From Bdellovibrio sp. BCCA (lineage in GTDB: Bacteria; Bdellovibrionota; Bdellovibrionia; Bdellovibrionales; Bdellovibrionaceae), in assembly GCF_037996825.1 (NCBI RefSeq), contig NZ_JBBNAC010000001.1, positions 1,860,001-1,924,000 on the forward strand: a DNA stretch of 64,000 nt, given 5' to 3'. The translations under genes and the position numbers were made by a program. Positions 52,576 through 60,598 of the stretch are shown here, one piece after another (position 1 is the first letter of the stretch; each line of letters begins with the position of its first letter). A model generated the notes under the pieces. The model was not told the origin of the DNA. It saw only the letters and a program-made list of their open reading frames with translations, and did no database searches.

Positions 52576-52607
52576 CCTTTGCTTTATAAATCTGCAAAGC
52601 AAAGGAG
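52576..52607 (+). promoter_or_regulatory. Leader hairpin covering the ribosome binding site
   Basis: CCTTTGCTTT (52576-52585) pairs perfectly with AAAGCAAAGG (52596-52605). The right arm contains most of the AAAGGAG site for the gene at 52613. The hairpin could block translation until opened. A related element precedes the gene at 56783. Confidence 0.5.
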
Positions 52608-52612
52608 TTTTT

Positions 52613-52987
52613 ATGAAAAAGAAAATCATGTCTTTGTTTCTTTTAGTCGCTGTTCTTGGCCCTGCGGCTGCAATGGCGGACTCACGATCTGTAAACACGG
52701 AGGATCTTTTTGATGCGTGTACATCGGAGGAACTGAAGAACGGTTGTAAGAAAACGCTGTATTTCGGTTTAGGTACTATCAACAATATTCAACTAAACCG
52801 AGGTGAGAGGTTTATTGTAGACGTTCAGACGCGCGATTGTTTTAACAAGCTGGATATAGAAACGAATTCGTGGGACCGCCATCGTCTTTACACAGGTGAT
52901 ATGTTTATAAAGTCGGGAGTTTATACAATTCTGAATCAAAGCCAAGACAGCTGCGAAGTTGTGCTTAAGGTGGTCGGAAGAAGATAA
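52613..52987 (+). CDS. Small exported Cys-containing protein
   Basis: A 124-residue protein with signal peptide (MKKKIMSLFLLVAVLGPAAA, cut near MADS). The mature part has four Cys (DACTSEELKNGCKK, RDCFNKL, DSCEVVL), so two disulfides are possible. The fold appears beta-rich. AAAGGAG lies six bases before the ATG and is part of a leader hairpin. No family is recognised. It is followed by another small exported protein in the same direction. Confidence 0.7.
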   Translation: MKKKIMSLFLLVAVLGPAAAMADSRSVNTEDLFDACTSEELKNGCKKTLYFGLGTINNIQLNRGERFIVDVQTRDCFNKLDIETNSWDRHRLYTGDMFIKSGVYTILNQSQDSCEVVLKVVGRR

Positions 52988-53134
52988 GTGTCGTTTGTTG
53001 GCGAGGGCTGTGAAAACTTCATGGCCCCGTGTTAAAACAGTCTTATAAATTCATTTAATTTCATTTGAGCAAAATTCATGTCGGCACAAGGCTTGTAATA
53101 AAGGCGGTGTTATCTCAGGACGTGTGAGGAAGTT

Positions 53135-53530
53135 ATGATGAATTTAATCGCCTTTTTTAGCTTAATTCTGTTCACAACAGAGGCGCTTGCAAATGAGGTC
53201 GTTGTTACTTGCCGTGGGTCTTTAAAGCCAACTATGGCCTCTGTTGAAACGTACAAGGTTTCGCTGACGGATCGTGGAAACATAATTATTGAAGGTCAGT
53301 ATAAAGACACTCCTTCGATTTTTATCAATGTGGATAAAGATGAAGTCGTAAAACAAAACGATGATGAAGGTTTGCACTTGGAATCTTCAAAGAAACGCTT
53401 GGGAATGGTTTTCTCTAAGCAGTCTGTGCAGATCAATTATAAAACGGGTAAAGGCTCGGCTCGCGATTTTCAAACCATGGACAGCATGGTGAAACCACGA
53501 ACCGTATTTTTGGATAACTGCCGTCGTTAG
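53135..53530 (+). CDS. Small exported protein of unknown function
   Basis: A 131-residue protein with signal peptide (MMNLIAFFSLILFTTEALAN). The mature part begins EVVVTCRGSLKPTMASVETY and ends VFLDNCRR; these two Cys may pair. GAGGAAG precedes the ATG. It ends in a four-base convergent overlap with the ABC-importer binding protein. No family is recognised. Confidence 0.68.
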   Translation: MMNLIAFFSLILFTTEALANEVVVTCRGSLKPTMASVETYKVSLTDRGNIIIEGQYKDTPSIFINVDKDEVVKQNDDEGLHLESSKKRLGMVFSKQSVQINYKTGKGSARDFQTMDSMVKPRTVFLDNCRR

Positions 53531-54459
53531 TAATTCACAAAAAGATCTTGGGCTTTCGGAGTGCTCTTGATGAGCTTAAGATCTTTCATTTGCTGAACCA
53601 AAGTCTCCCAGCGAGTCGCTGTCATAGATCCCAAAGTTTCTTTTGTTTCGATCAAAGGCTTTTGCACGTCTGCTGCTTTATTAAATGTCTCTAAGTCTAA
53701 AGATTTGTTCAGGGTTGCCATGTATTGATTCGTAGCTTTGGGGTCTTTCAAGTAAGCAGCCCAACCTTCACGAGAAGCTGCGACAAGTTTTTTTGCCAGT
53801 TCTGGTTTCTTGTTCAAAGTCTCTTCCGTTGCACCAATCACAACAAGATATGGATTAAAGCCTTCGTCGGCGATTAAGAAGTTCTTCACTTTCGCGCCGG
53901 CTTTTTCTGCACTCAAGGGTTCTGTGGTGATAAAACCTTGTTGAGAGAAGTCTTTGTTGTTGAGGAAATTACTTACCCCGCCAGTATAAGGAACCACTTT
54001 AACTTTGGGTTTCCCAAACTTTTGTACCAGGAATTGATAATAGGGAAGACCTGACTGCATGGAAAGAATGCCTTCACCGGCAAAAACATCTTTGAGTGAT
54101 TTGAAGTTCTTTTCAGCGTGAGTCATCACGATGTAGGGAGCTGTTTGATAAACGGCAAAAAGACCTTTCACCTTGTTCTTCGTATTTCTATCTTGAGAAA
54201 GAATGATTTCATCAGCACTTACGATCGCAAATTCAACTTTGTTATTCGCAAGCATTTGCACCGTCGGAGTTCCTGAACCGCCTTCTAAGATTTTTACATC
54301 AAGTCCGTGTTTTTTATAGATTCCTTGAAGAACGGCCGCATAGAATCCGCCAAATTCAGGCTCGGCTTTCCAGTTTAAAGCCAGTGTGACTTGAGTCGGG
54401 CTTTGCGCAAAAGCAGATGAAGCCAAAAGAAAAACTAAAGAAAGAATCCATGTTTTCAT
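53527..54459 (-). CDS. NMT1/THI5-type ABC transporter substrate-binding protein
   Basis: A 310-residue periplasmic protein with signal peptide (MKTWILSLVFLLASSAFAQS). The start of the mature protein, TLALNWKAEPEFGGFYAAVL, then GIYKKHGLDVKILEGGSG, matches the NMT1/THI5 family that binds pyrimidine precursors of thiamine and related compounds. AAGGAT precedes the ATG at 54459; a frame open to 54621 overlaps the permease. It is the third ABC component. A thiamine-precursor (ThiY-like), sulfonate or riboflavin ligand is possible. Confidence 0.85.
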   Translation of the reverse strand: MKTWILSLVFLLASSAFAQSPTQVTLALNWKAEPEFGGFYAAVLQGIYKKHGLDVKILEGGSGTPTVQMLANNKVEFAIVSADEIILSQDRNTKNKVKGLFAVYQTAPYIVMTHAEKNFKSLKDVFAGEGILSMQSGLPYYQFLVQKFGKPKVKVVPYTGGVSNFLNNKDFSQQGFITTEPLSAEKAGAKVKNFLIADEGFNPYLVVIGATEETLNKKPELAKKLVAASREGWAAYLKDPKATNQYMATLNKSLDLETFNKAADVQKPLIETKETLGSMTATRWETLVQQMKDLKLIKSTPKAQDLFVNY

Positions 54460-54469
54460 TTTAAATCCT

Positions 54470-55225
54470 TTATTCCTGAGATGAAGATGCAAAAGGGCGT
54501 CGCCATGTGATGATCTTGTGAGCTCCTGCAAGAACTCCCATAAATAACAATCCCATAATGGATAACAATAATAACGCTCCAAAGACGATGTCCACTCTTT
54601 GCTGCGTGCGTGCAGAGTCAATCATAGCGCCTAAGCCTCCGCCCCCGACAAATTCTCCTGCGATCGCACCAATGATGGAAAGACCTGCAGAAATTTTAAG
54701 TCCTGAATAAATATAAGAATAAGCGCTGGGAAGTTTAAGTTTGATTAAAGTTTGAATGCGGCTGGCGTGATAAATACGGAAGAGGTCTCTTTGTGATTCA
54801 CTAGCACTCTCTAGACCCATCAGCGTGTTTGCAATGATCGGAAAGACAGAAACAATAAAGCTTGAGGCGATCACTGTTGGAGCGCCGAAGCCAAAATAGA
54901 TCACAAGCAATGGAGCGATAGCGATAATAGGAACAGTCTGAAAGAAAATTGCAAAGGGTAGGATCGCTCTTTTTAAAAGATCGGAAAGAGAAAATAAGAA
55001 TGCTGTGAGACTTCCAGCTACGATACTGATCGCTAGACCTAATAGCACGTTGATCAGAGTTTCTTTAAACGCTGTTAGGAAGTCTGCCTTTAACTCTTGA
55101 AGTGTTTGAATCACAGTGGAAGGAGCAGAAAACAAAGTGTCGCTAATCACGCCCTGGCGCACGCAGAACTCTAAGAGCACCGTTAAGATGACAAAACTAA
55201 TAAAGGCTGGAAGAAAACGTCTCAT
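54470..55225 (-). CDS. ABC transporter permease (BPD_transp_1)
   Basis: A 251-residue inner-membrane permease with about six segments. The coupling loop GEFVGGGGLGAMIDSARTQ is the EAA-type motif of SsuC/TauC/ThiX-like permeases. It overlaps the ATPase gene by four bases (ATGA) and precedes the binding-protein gene by ten bases. Confidence 0.9.
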   Translation of the reverse strand: MRRFLPAFISFVILTVLLEFCVRQGVISDTLFSAPSTVIQTLQELKADFLTAFKETLINVLLGLAISIVAGSLTAFLFSLSDLLKRAILPFAIFFQTVPIIAIAPLLVIYFGFGAPTVIASSFIVSVFPIIANTLMGLESASESQRDLFRIYHASRIQTLIKLKLPSAYSYIYSGLKISAGLSIIGAIAGEFVGGGGLGAMIDSARTQQRVDIVFGALLLLSIMGLLFMGVLAGAHKIITWRRPFASSSQE

Positions 55226-55971
55226 GCTTTCAGCCTTTCAGAAAGATATCTAACGATACGGTTGAGGTCTTCAGAGGTTCTTAAAGCTTCTGTGCGATTT
55301 TTCGGGAGATCCAATGTTTGATCTAAAGTGATTTTCGCACCGGCTCCTTTTAACATAATAATTCGCTCAGATAAGTAAGTGGATTCAAACAATGAGTGCG
55401 TGACAAACACGATGGTCATCTTTTCGTTTTTCCACAACTCTAACAATTGATTTTGCATTTCAAAGCGTGTCGTTTCATCCAGGGCTGCGAAAGGTTCGTC
55501 CATCAACAAAAGTCGTGGAGAACTGACAAGGGCTCTGGCTAAAGAAACACGCATTTTCATACCGCCAGAAAGTTCATGGGGAAAAAGTTTTGCGAATTCT
55601 TCCAGTTTTACTTTTTTAAGAGCGGCCATCACACGGTTTGATTTTTCTTCATAAGAAAGATTTTTGAATGAAGAATTCAGTTCAAATGGTAGAAAGACAT
55701 TTTCAAAAACAGAGCGCCACGGAAGTAGGTTGGCCTCTTGAAAGACAAAACTAAAAGATCTTTTTGCGGTAGGGGAGAGACTCACCTCCCCGCTTGTCGG
55801 ATTTTCTAGACCTGCAATGAGTCTTAACAATGTTGATTTACCGCAACCTGAAGGACCGACAATAGAAACAAAAGAGCCGGGCTCAATATCAAGATTCAAA
55901 TCTTTAATCACTTCACGCTTTGGGAAGTTTTTTGCAAGATCCTTGATGTGAATGCCAAGTCCTTCTGTCAT
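55222..55971 (-). CDS. ABC transporter ATP-binding protein
   Basis: A nucleotide-binding subunit of the SsuB/ThiZ type. Walker A is VGPSGCGKSTLLRLIAGLEN, the signature is ELSGGMKMRVSLARAL, Walker B is LLLMDEPFAALDE, and the H-loop is FVTHSLFES. The ATG at 55971 is used; the codon at 55974 is TTG. It starts three bases after the stop of the 2OG-oxygenase gene and couples by ATGA to the permease. Confidence 0.92.
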   Translation of the reverse strand: MTEGLGIHIKDLAKNFPKREVIKDLNLDIEPGSFVSIVGPSGCGKSTLLRLIAGLENPTSGEVSLSPTAKRSFSFVFQEANLLPWRSVFENVFLPFELNSSFKNLSYEEKSNRVMAALKKVKLEEFAKLFPHELSGGMKMRVSLARALVSSPRLLLMDEPFAALDETTRFEMQNQLLELWKNEKMTIVFVTHSLFESTYLSERIIMLKGAGAKITLDQTLDLPKNRTEALRTSEDLNRIVRYLSERLKA

Positions 55972-55974
55972 CAA

Positions 55975-56589
55975 TTACACCCAATCGTAGTTAAAGCTGA
56001 TGCTGATACGCTCTTTGTTGGAATCGTTCTTAGGGACCTCGTGACGAAGCCAACTCTCAAAGAGCACCACGTGGCCTTCTTTAGGATCTAACGAATAATA
56101 GCGTTGGTTATAGTCTTTAGCGTTGTGTTTGCGCGGCGGGGACGCCATGAAGGAATCCATGCGCGGATCTTCAAATTTTAAGGAAGAACAATTTTTCGGA
56201 GTTTGAACATAATAAGTTCCGCTGATTACGGAAAGTGGATGCAAGTGCATGGTGTGAATCACGTCCGTCGGCATGACGTTCACCCAGCAAGAGGTCATCT
56301 TGAGTTCTTTGGGATTGATGTCCATTTCAAGATGCTTCACGAATTTACGAACGTGCTTATCGATTTCTTTTTCTAACTCTTCAAAGGTGCTGGAAACTTT
56401 GTGCAAAGACGAAATTGATCCGTAAGAGGTGTATCCGCCTTTATAGTTTTTGCGCGACCAAACCTGACCTTCCTCATCGATCTCTGCGAATTTTAGAGCT
56501 TCTATTTTTAAATCTTTATTGAGCTCCGCCAGGCCTCGTGATTTCAGGGGAGAATAATAGATAAAAGTGGGGAATAAGGTCTTTATCAT
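55975..56589 (-). CDS. 2OG-Fe(II) oxygenase family protein (TIGR02466-like)
   Basis: A 204-residue protein. The iron ligands are suggested by TMHLHPLSVISGTYYVQTP (first His) and VVLFESWLRHEVPKNDS (last His), with the Arg of NKERISISFNYDWV as 2-oxoglutarate binder. The ATG at 56589 (MIKTLFPTFIYYSPL) is preferred over the frame open to 56631. It leads the ABC importer operon. An inverted repeat TTGAGACAC (56591-56599) / GTGTCTCAA (56642-56650) lies directly upstream and may be an operator. The substrate may be the compound imported. Confidence 0.82.
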   Translation of the reverse strand: MIKTLFPTFIYYSPLKSRGLAELNKDLKIEALKFAEIDEEGQVWSRKNYKGGYTSYGSISSLHKVSSTFEELEKEIDKHVRKFVKHLEMDINPKELKMTSCWVNVMPTDVIHTMHLHPLSVISGTYYVQTPKNCSSLKFEDPRMDSFMASPPRKHNAKDYNQRYYSLDPKEGHVVLFESWLRHEVPKNDSNKERISISFNYDWV

Positions 56590-56743
56590 TTTGAGACACC
56601 TTCGCAAATACTCTAGAGATATCCTCAACATAGGGCCAATTGTGTCTCAATTCAAGAACAGAACGTCAATTGTTAGACAGATGTTAGCCCCTTCATCAAA
56701 GCAACACCGTCAGATAGAAATAGAGGCACTCCTGCGTGGCACC

Positions 56744-56776
56744 GCCTTTGCTTTAAGTAAAGGCATTACCAAGGAG
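56744..56776 (+). promoter_or_regulatory. Leader element related to that of the gene at 52613
   Basis: GCCTTTGCTTTAAGTAAAGG begins a hairpin (GCCTTT 56744-56749 with AAAGGC 56759-56764) a few bases before the AAGGAG ribosome binding site. The string GCCTTTGCTTTA also occurs at 52575. Confidence 0.45.
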
Positions 56777-56782
56777 TGAATT

Positions 56783-57115
56783 ATGAAAAAGCAATTACTT
56801 GTAACAGTTATCGCAATGATCCCTGCTATGAGCTTTGCGAAAATCTCTGACTTTAACGCTCTTATTTCTGAGAACGTGAAAGCTCAAAATGAACTTCACT
56901 CTACGGTGAAACACAATCTTGATGATGCGAGAGATGCAGTTGCTGCCGCTCAAGTTCGCGAGCGCATCGTTGTAGTTGAAAACTCAGGTGTTACTTACAA
57001 TGCACCTACTAAAAAAGATCTTTTGGCTTTCAAAAAAGAAAAACGCAGTCACCGTGCTTCTGAAGGCAAACAGTTCGAGCGTCTGGCTTCAGAAATCAAC
57101 TCTGCTGACTACTAA
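56783..57115 (+). CDS. Small exported helical protein
   Basis: A 110-residue protein with signal peptide (MKKQLLVTVIAMIPAMSFAK). The mature part is helical and charged (AQNELHSTVKHNLDDARDAV, FKKEKRSHRASEGKQFERLA). AAGGAG precedes the ATG and a strong terminator follows. No Cys. The GCT- and CGT-rich codon use suggests good expression. No family is recognised. Confidence 0.7.
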   Translation: MKKQLLVTVIAMIPAMSFAKISDFNALISENVKAQNELHSTVKHNLDDARDAVAAAQVRERIVVVENSGVTYNAPTKKDLLAFKKEKRSHRASEGKQFERLASEINSADY

Positions 57116-57140
57116 TTAGAAGTTTAAATTTTGAATCACC

Positions 57141-57170
57141 AAGGCCTTCCGAATCCGGAGGGCCTTTTTT
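57141..57170 (+). terminator. Terminator of the small exported protein gene
   Basis: AAGGCC pairs with GGCCTT with an extended TCCG/CGGA inner stem, followed by TTTTTTATT. On the opposite strand it also lies close after the recombinase stop. Confidence 0.88.
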
Positions 57171-57175
57171 ATTGG

Positions 57176-57709
57176 TCAAAGAATGAGTTTACGAAGCTCT
57201 TGTTGAGAGTAGACGTAATCTGCATAGACCATCGTGTTCGTGATATTTCTGTGTCCCAAAGCCACTTGAACGAGGCGCAAATCCTTCGTTTTTTGATAGA
57301 GCTCAATAGCGAAAGTGTGTCTTAAAGCGTGAAACTTCTTTGGAACGGGGCGATACATTTCCCAGACCTGATAGAGGCGATTGTAAGAGATTGGAAAGAC
57401 CGAGGTTCCGCCTTGCTGTTCAGCGAAGCGATGAAGTCGATTAAAAAGGTCGGAATGAACCGGAATCTCGCGATCATTGGAGCCCTTTAAACCCCGGATA
57501 AAAATGCTTTCATCATAAGGGTTCAAATCACTGCGTTGAATGTTGAGAACTTCTTGAGCACGGGCCCCGGTCCGCAAAGCCACCCAAATCATCAAACAAT
57601 TGCGTGGGTCTTTATCTTGAAAATCCCCGAGAATTTTTCGCAAACGTTCCGTTTCGGGCGCGAGAAGATATTTGTTCTTATTAAGCTGATACCGAGATGC
57701 CGTGGCCAT
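57176..57709 (-). CDS. Tyrosine recombinase, catalytic domain only
   Basis: A 177-residue site-specific recombinase. The catalytic set is complete: Arg50 in LRTGARAQEVL, Lys75 in IRGLKGSNDREI, His127 and Arg130 in KFHALRHTFAIEL, His153 in VALGHRNITNT, and Tyr162 in MVYADYV. The N-terminal core-binding (SAM-like) domain found in XerC/XerD and phage integrases is missing, so the protein is about 120 residues shorter than usual. It may be a natural minimal recombinase or the remnant of an integrase. The adjacent AT-rich region carries a large palindrome. Confidence 0.85.
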   Translation of the reverse strand: MATASRYQLNKNKYLLAPETERLRKILGDFQDKDPRNCLMIWVALRTGARAQEVLNIQRSDLNPYDESIFIRGLKGSNDREIPVHSDLFNRLHRFAEQQGGTSVFPISYNRLYQVWEMYRPVPKKFHALRHTFAIELYQKTKDLRLVQVALGHRNITNTMVYADYVYSQQELRKLIL

Positions 57710-57888
57710 AACCCATCATTCAGAAGTCGAGGTGCCTTTGACAAGGGGATCTTGCGACGCAGCGCATTCAAAGTGTTGATATATAGAAATACTTTGTTTA
57801 GATGCACCTAGACATAATATTGTGCAGCGCATAAAGATCTAACCACCAGAAATCACTAAATAAAATACATAGTAAAATCATATACTTA

Positions 57889-57920
57889 ACACTAAAGCTT
57901 ATAACTATAAGCTTTAGTGT
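57889..57920. repeat. 32-bp perfect palindrome near the recombinase
   Basis: ACACTAAAGCTTATA and TATAAGCTTTAGTGT are exact reverse complements separated by AC. It lies 180 bases from the recombinase start on the upstream side. It could be a recombination site, an operator or a terminator. Confidence 0.65.
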
Positions 57921-58038
57921 GATTTGAAAATGGGGTGCCTGGGGTATACCTGGAAGAATTCTTTTGTAGTTTCAATGACTTAGCTTGACGCCCGGAAACC
58001 TCTTCTGGAATCATATCTGTATTATACAACGTTATTTA

Positions 58039-58072
58039 TTGTGAATAACAACATAAATGTTGTGAAAAACAA
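58039..58072. promoter_or_regulatory. Two operator-like direct repeats before the HTH gene
   Basis: TTGTGAATAACAA (58039-58051) and TTGTGAAAAACAA (58060-58072) differ by one base and start 21 bases apart, two helical turns. Each is an imperfect palindrome (TTGT/ACAA). They end 19 bases before the ATG. Autoregulation by the encoded HTH protein is a natural inference. Confidence 0.5.
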
Positions 58073-58091
58073 TAGTCCAGATGGGGTTTAA

Positions 58092-58682
58092 ATGGAAATG
58101 GACGTTCAGGGTCTAGGTCAGGAAGGGTTTGAAAAAGCCACGTTTGACGGGGGTTTTTTGGAGGGGGATTTAGGGCCTCGTTCAAAGACATCTTTAAGGA
58201 TGCATTATGAAGCACAGGTTTCAGTCATCCAAAATCAGATCGGAAATTTGGAAGAAATTCGGGGGTCTTTAGGGCTTTCTCAACGCAAAATGGCCCAACT
58301 TCTTTTGGTCGATCCGTCCACTTGGACTCGTTGGACGAAGCAGGGCGATGAAGCTCCCCCGCATATTTGGCGGGCTCTTCAATGGTATTTGGCTTTGCGG
58401 GAGAAAATCCCAGGTTTAACGCCTCAATATTTTATCAGTACAAATCCGCAGGTTTTGCATCAAAAGGCTTTGAAGGAGTTGGAAAACGAACGCCAAGAAC
58501 GCCTTGAAAACATGGGAAATTTCTCTCAGAAATTGCAGATTTTGGTGGATGAACGCGCAGGACTTGAAGGAGAGCTTAAGAAGCTTAAAAAAGACCTGAA
58601 TTTTCACAAGAAGATGAGTATAGTCATCCTTCTTATTAGTATCTCTTGGGCAGCCGTTTTCTGGTTTTGGAAAGGTCTATGA
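58092..58682 (+). CDS. HTH protein with coiled coil and C-terminal membrane anchor
   Basis: A 196-residue protein. Residues ~55-95 form an XRE-like helix-turn-helix (IRGSLGLSQRKMAQLLLVDP, then STWTRWTKQGDEAPPHIWRA). Residues ~125-170 are a Glu/Lys-rich coiled coil (KELENERQERLENMGN, GLEGELKKLKKDLNFHKK). The last 20 residues are a membrane segment (VILLISISWAAVFWFWKGL). The DNA-binding part faces the cytoplasm. The stop overlaps argS by four bases, so the two are coupled. A membrane-tethered DNA-binding protein co-expressed with a tRNA synthetase is unusual. Target unknown. Confidence 0.8.
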   Translation: MEMDVQGLGQEGFEKATFDGGFLEGDLGPRSKTSLRMHYEAQVSVIQNQIGNLEEIRGSLGLSQRKMAQLLLVDPSTWTRWTKQGDEAPPHIWRALQWYLALREKIPGLTPQYFISTNPQVLHQKALKELENERQERLENMGNFSQKLQILVDERAGLEGELKKLKKDLNFHKKMSIVILLISISWAAVFWFWKGL

Positions 58683-60454
58683 TTAAACACGACACCATTC
58701 GACTTTTAGTCACGCAAACCATCTTTGAAGTTGTTTCTTCTGTTTATCCGGACGTTGTGCCGCATGTTTTATCACGTGAAGCTTTGGAAATCGAAATTTA
58801 CAAAGCTCTTGTATTGCCTCCGCAATCAGAATTGGGTGATCTCGCTTTTGGCTGCTTTTTGCTTTCAAAATCTTTGAAAAAATCGCCAGCCGACGTGGCA
58901 AAAGAAATCGCCAACGGCATTGCTGCTAAAAATACATCCGATATTAAGGCTGTTGCCGCAGGTCCGTATGTGAACATCACTGTGGCTGCTGAACTTCACG
59001 GAAAACTTGTTTTAAGTGATATATTAAGCGGCGGTTTCTTTAAAAAACAGCTTGTCGAAAAATCTCCAAAGACAATGATTGAGTATTCTCAACCAAACAC
59101 TCACAAAGAGCTTCACGTGGGTCATATGAGAAATCTTTGTTTGGGAGATGCGATCGTTCGCATGCAAAGATACGCAGGCCGTGAAATTGTGGCTTCTACA
59201 TTCCCTGGTGATATGGGAACTCACGTGGCGAAATGTCTTTGGTATATGAAAAAGCACAACCAAGAGCCAGTTCCTGAGACAGGAAAAGGGGAGTGGCTGG
59301 GGCGTATGTATTCTAAAGCCAATCTGCTTTTGGAAGATCAAAACGGCACTCCGCAAGAGGCGATCAATCGCCAGGAACTGACAGACATTCTTCATCAATT
59401 GGAATCAAAAAAAGGACCTTACTTCGATCTTTGGAAAGAGACTCGCGAGTGGTCTATTGAATTGATGAAAAAGGTCTATAAATGGGCCGATGTGACTTTT
59501 GATGAATGGTATTTTGAATCAGACATGGATTCTCCGTCTGCGGCGTGGGTGAAAGAACTCTACGCTCAGGGAAAACTTGAAATGTCTGAAGGCGCTATCG
59601 GAAAGAATTTAGAATCTGAAAATCTTGGATTCTGCATGCTTTTAAAATCCGATGGCACAGGACTTTACGCGACGAAAGATTTGTTGCTCGCAAAACATAA
59701 ATTTGAAGACGTGCACATCGAAAAAAGCGTTTACATCGTAGATATGCGCCAGGCTTTGCACTTTAAACAAGTCTTCCGCGTTCTTGAAATCTTAGGCTTT
59801 GAACAAGCAAAGAACTGCTTCCACCTTCAATATAATTATGTGGAACTTCCCGATGGAGCGATGAGTTCTCGTAAAGGCAATATCGTGCCTTTAACTGAAC
59901 TTGTTCACCGCATGGAGGATCACGTGAAGACGACTTACTTAAGTCGTTATGAAAATGAATGGACGAAAGAAGATATCAACACCATCGCTGGACAAGTGGC
60001 GAAAGGGGCGATCTTTTACGGCATGCTTCGTATCGATACGAATAAGAAAATCGTTTTTGATATGAATGAGTGGCTAAAACTGGATGGGGAGTCTGGACCT
60101 TTTGTTCAGTACTCTTACGCGCGTATTTCAAGTCTTGGCAGAAAGTTCCCGCGTACACAAAAAGATGTGAACTGGGGACTTCTGACTCACGCTTCAGAAC
60201 GTCAGTTGATGCAGGCGTTGTTTGGATTTAACTCTTCAGTTGCACAAGCAGCAGAAAATTATAAACCAGCTGCGATCTGCACTTATTTGTATGAACTCGC
60301 GAAAAAATTTAACGTCTTCTATCATGAGTGTCCGATTGGAACAGAAAAAGATGAAGCGATTCGCGAAGCACGTCTGGCTTTGAGTTCTGCTGTCGGTATC
60401 ACTCTCAAACAAGGTCTGGCTGTTTTAGGAATGCCGGCTCCAGAGAAAATGTAG
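58679..60454 (+). CDS. argS: Arginine--tRNA ligase
   Basis: A class I synthetase that charges tRNA-Arg. The HIGH-type motif is SQPNTHKELHVGHMRNLCLG near residue 130 and the KMSK-type loop is GAMSSRKGNIVPL. The N-terminal Add1-type domain and a C-terminal all-helical anticodon-binding domain (VQYSYARISSLGRKFPR) are present. The start at 58679 makes an ATGA overlap with the HTH gene; the frame open to 58646 is within it. 591 residues, normal. Confidence 0.95.
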   Translation: MIKHDTIRLLVTQTIFEVVSSVYPDVVPHVLSREALEIEIYKALVLPPQSELGDLAFGCFLLSKSLKKSPADVAKEIANGIAAKNTSDIKAVAAGPYVNITVAAELHGKLVLSDILSGGFFKKQLVEKSPKTMIEYSQPNTHKELHVGHMRNLCLGDAIVRMQRYAGREIVASTFPGDMGTHVAKCLWYMKKHNQEPVPETGKGEWLGRMYSKANLLLEDQNGTPQEAINRQELTDILHQLESKKGPYFDLWKETREWSIELMKKVYKWADVTFDEWYFESDMDSPSAAWVKELYAQGKLEMSEGAIGKNLESENLGFCMLLKSDGTGLYATKDLLLAKHKFEDVHIEKSVYIVDMRQALHFKQVFRVLEILGFEQAKNCFHLQYNYVELPDGAMSSRKGNIVPLTELVHRMEDHVKTTYLSRYENEWTKEDINTIAGQVAKGAIFYGMLRIDTNKKIVFDMNEWLKLDGESGPFVQYSYARISSLGRKFPRTQKDVNWGLLTHASERQLMQALFGFNSSVAQAAENYKPAAICTYLYELAKKFNVFYHECPIGTEKDEAIREARLALSSAVGITLKQGLAVLGMPAPEKM

Positions 60455-60484
60455 AAAAATAAAGCAAAGAAAAATACTGCTCCA

Positions 60485-60508
60485 GCTGAAGTGTCCCGAC
60501 ACTTCAGC
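60485..60508 (+). terminator. 24-bp palindrome after argS
   Basis: GCTGAAGTGTC and GACACTTCAGC are perfect reverse complements around CC. No T run follows. It is probably the argS terminator in the same tight-loop style as those at 52461 and 43652. Confidence 0.6.
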
Positions 60509-60598
60509 ACTGCGTCCTGCCGGACCGCATTATCACTAGTCTTTTTACTCAAATGGAACCATGATCTCCTCGCAATTTAAATTACGAAGGAGCCTACA

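Larger units (their letters stand above)
57710..58091. other. 382-base AT-rich region, non-coding
   Basis: It separates the recombinase from the HTH-membrane gene. It holds a 32-bp palindrome (57889-57920) and two direct operator-like repeats (58039-58051, 58060-58072). No coding frame is supported. Base composition is more AT-rich than the neighbours, which fits an attachment or transferred segment. Confidence 0.6.

Noticed and set aside
55975-56782. TPP or FMN riboswitch before the NMT1-type importer operon
   Set aside because: No conserved TPP or FMN riboswitch core was seen on the minus strand upstream of the operon.
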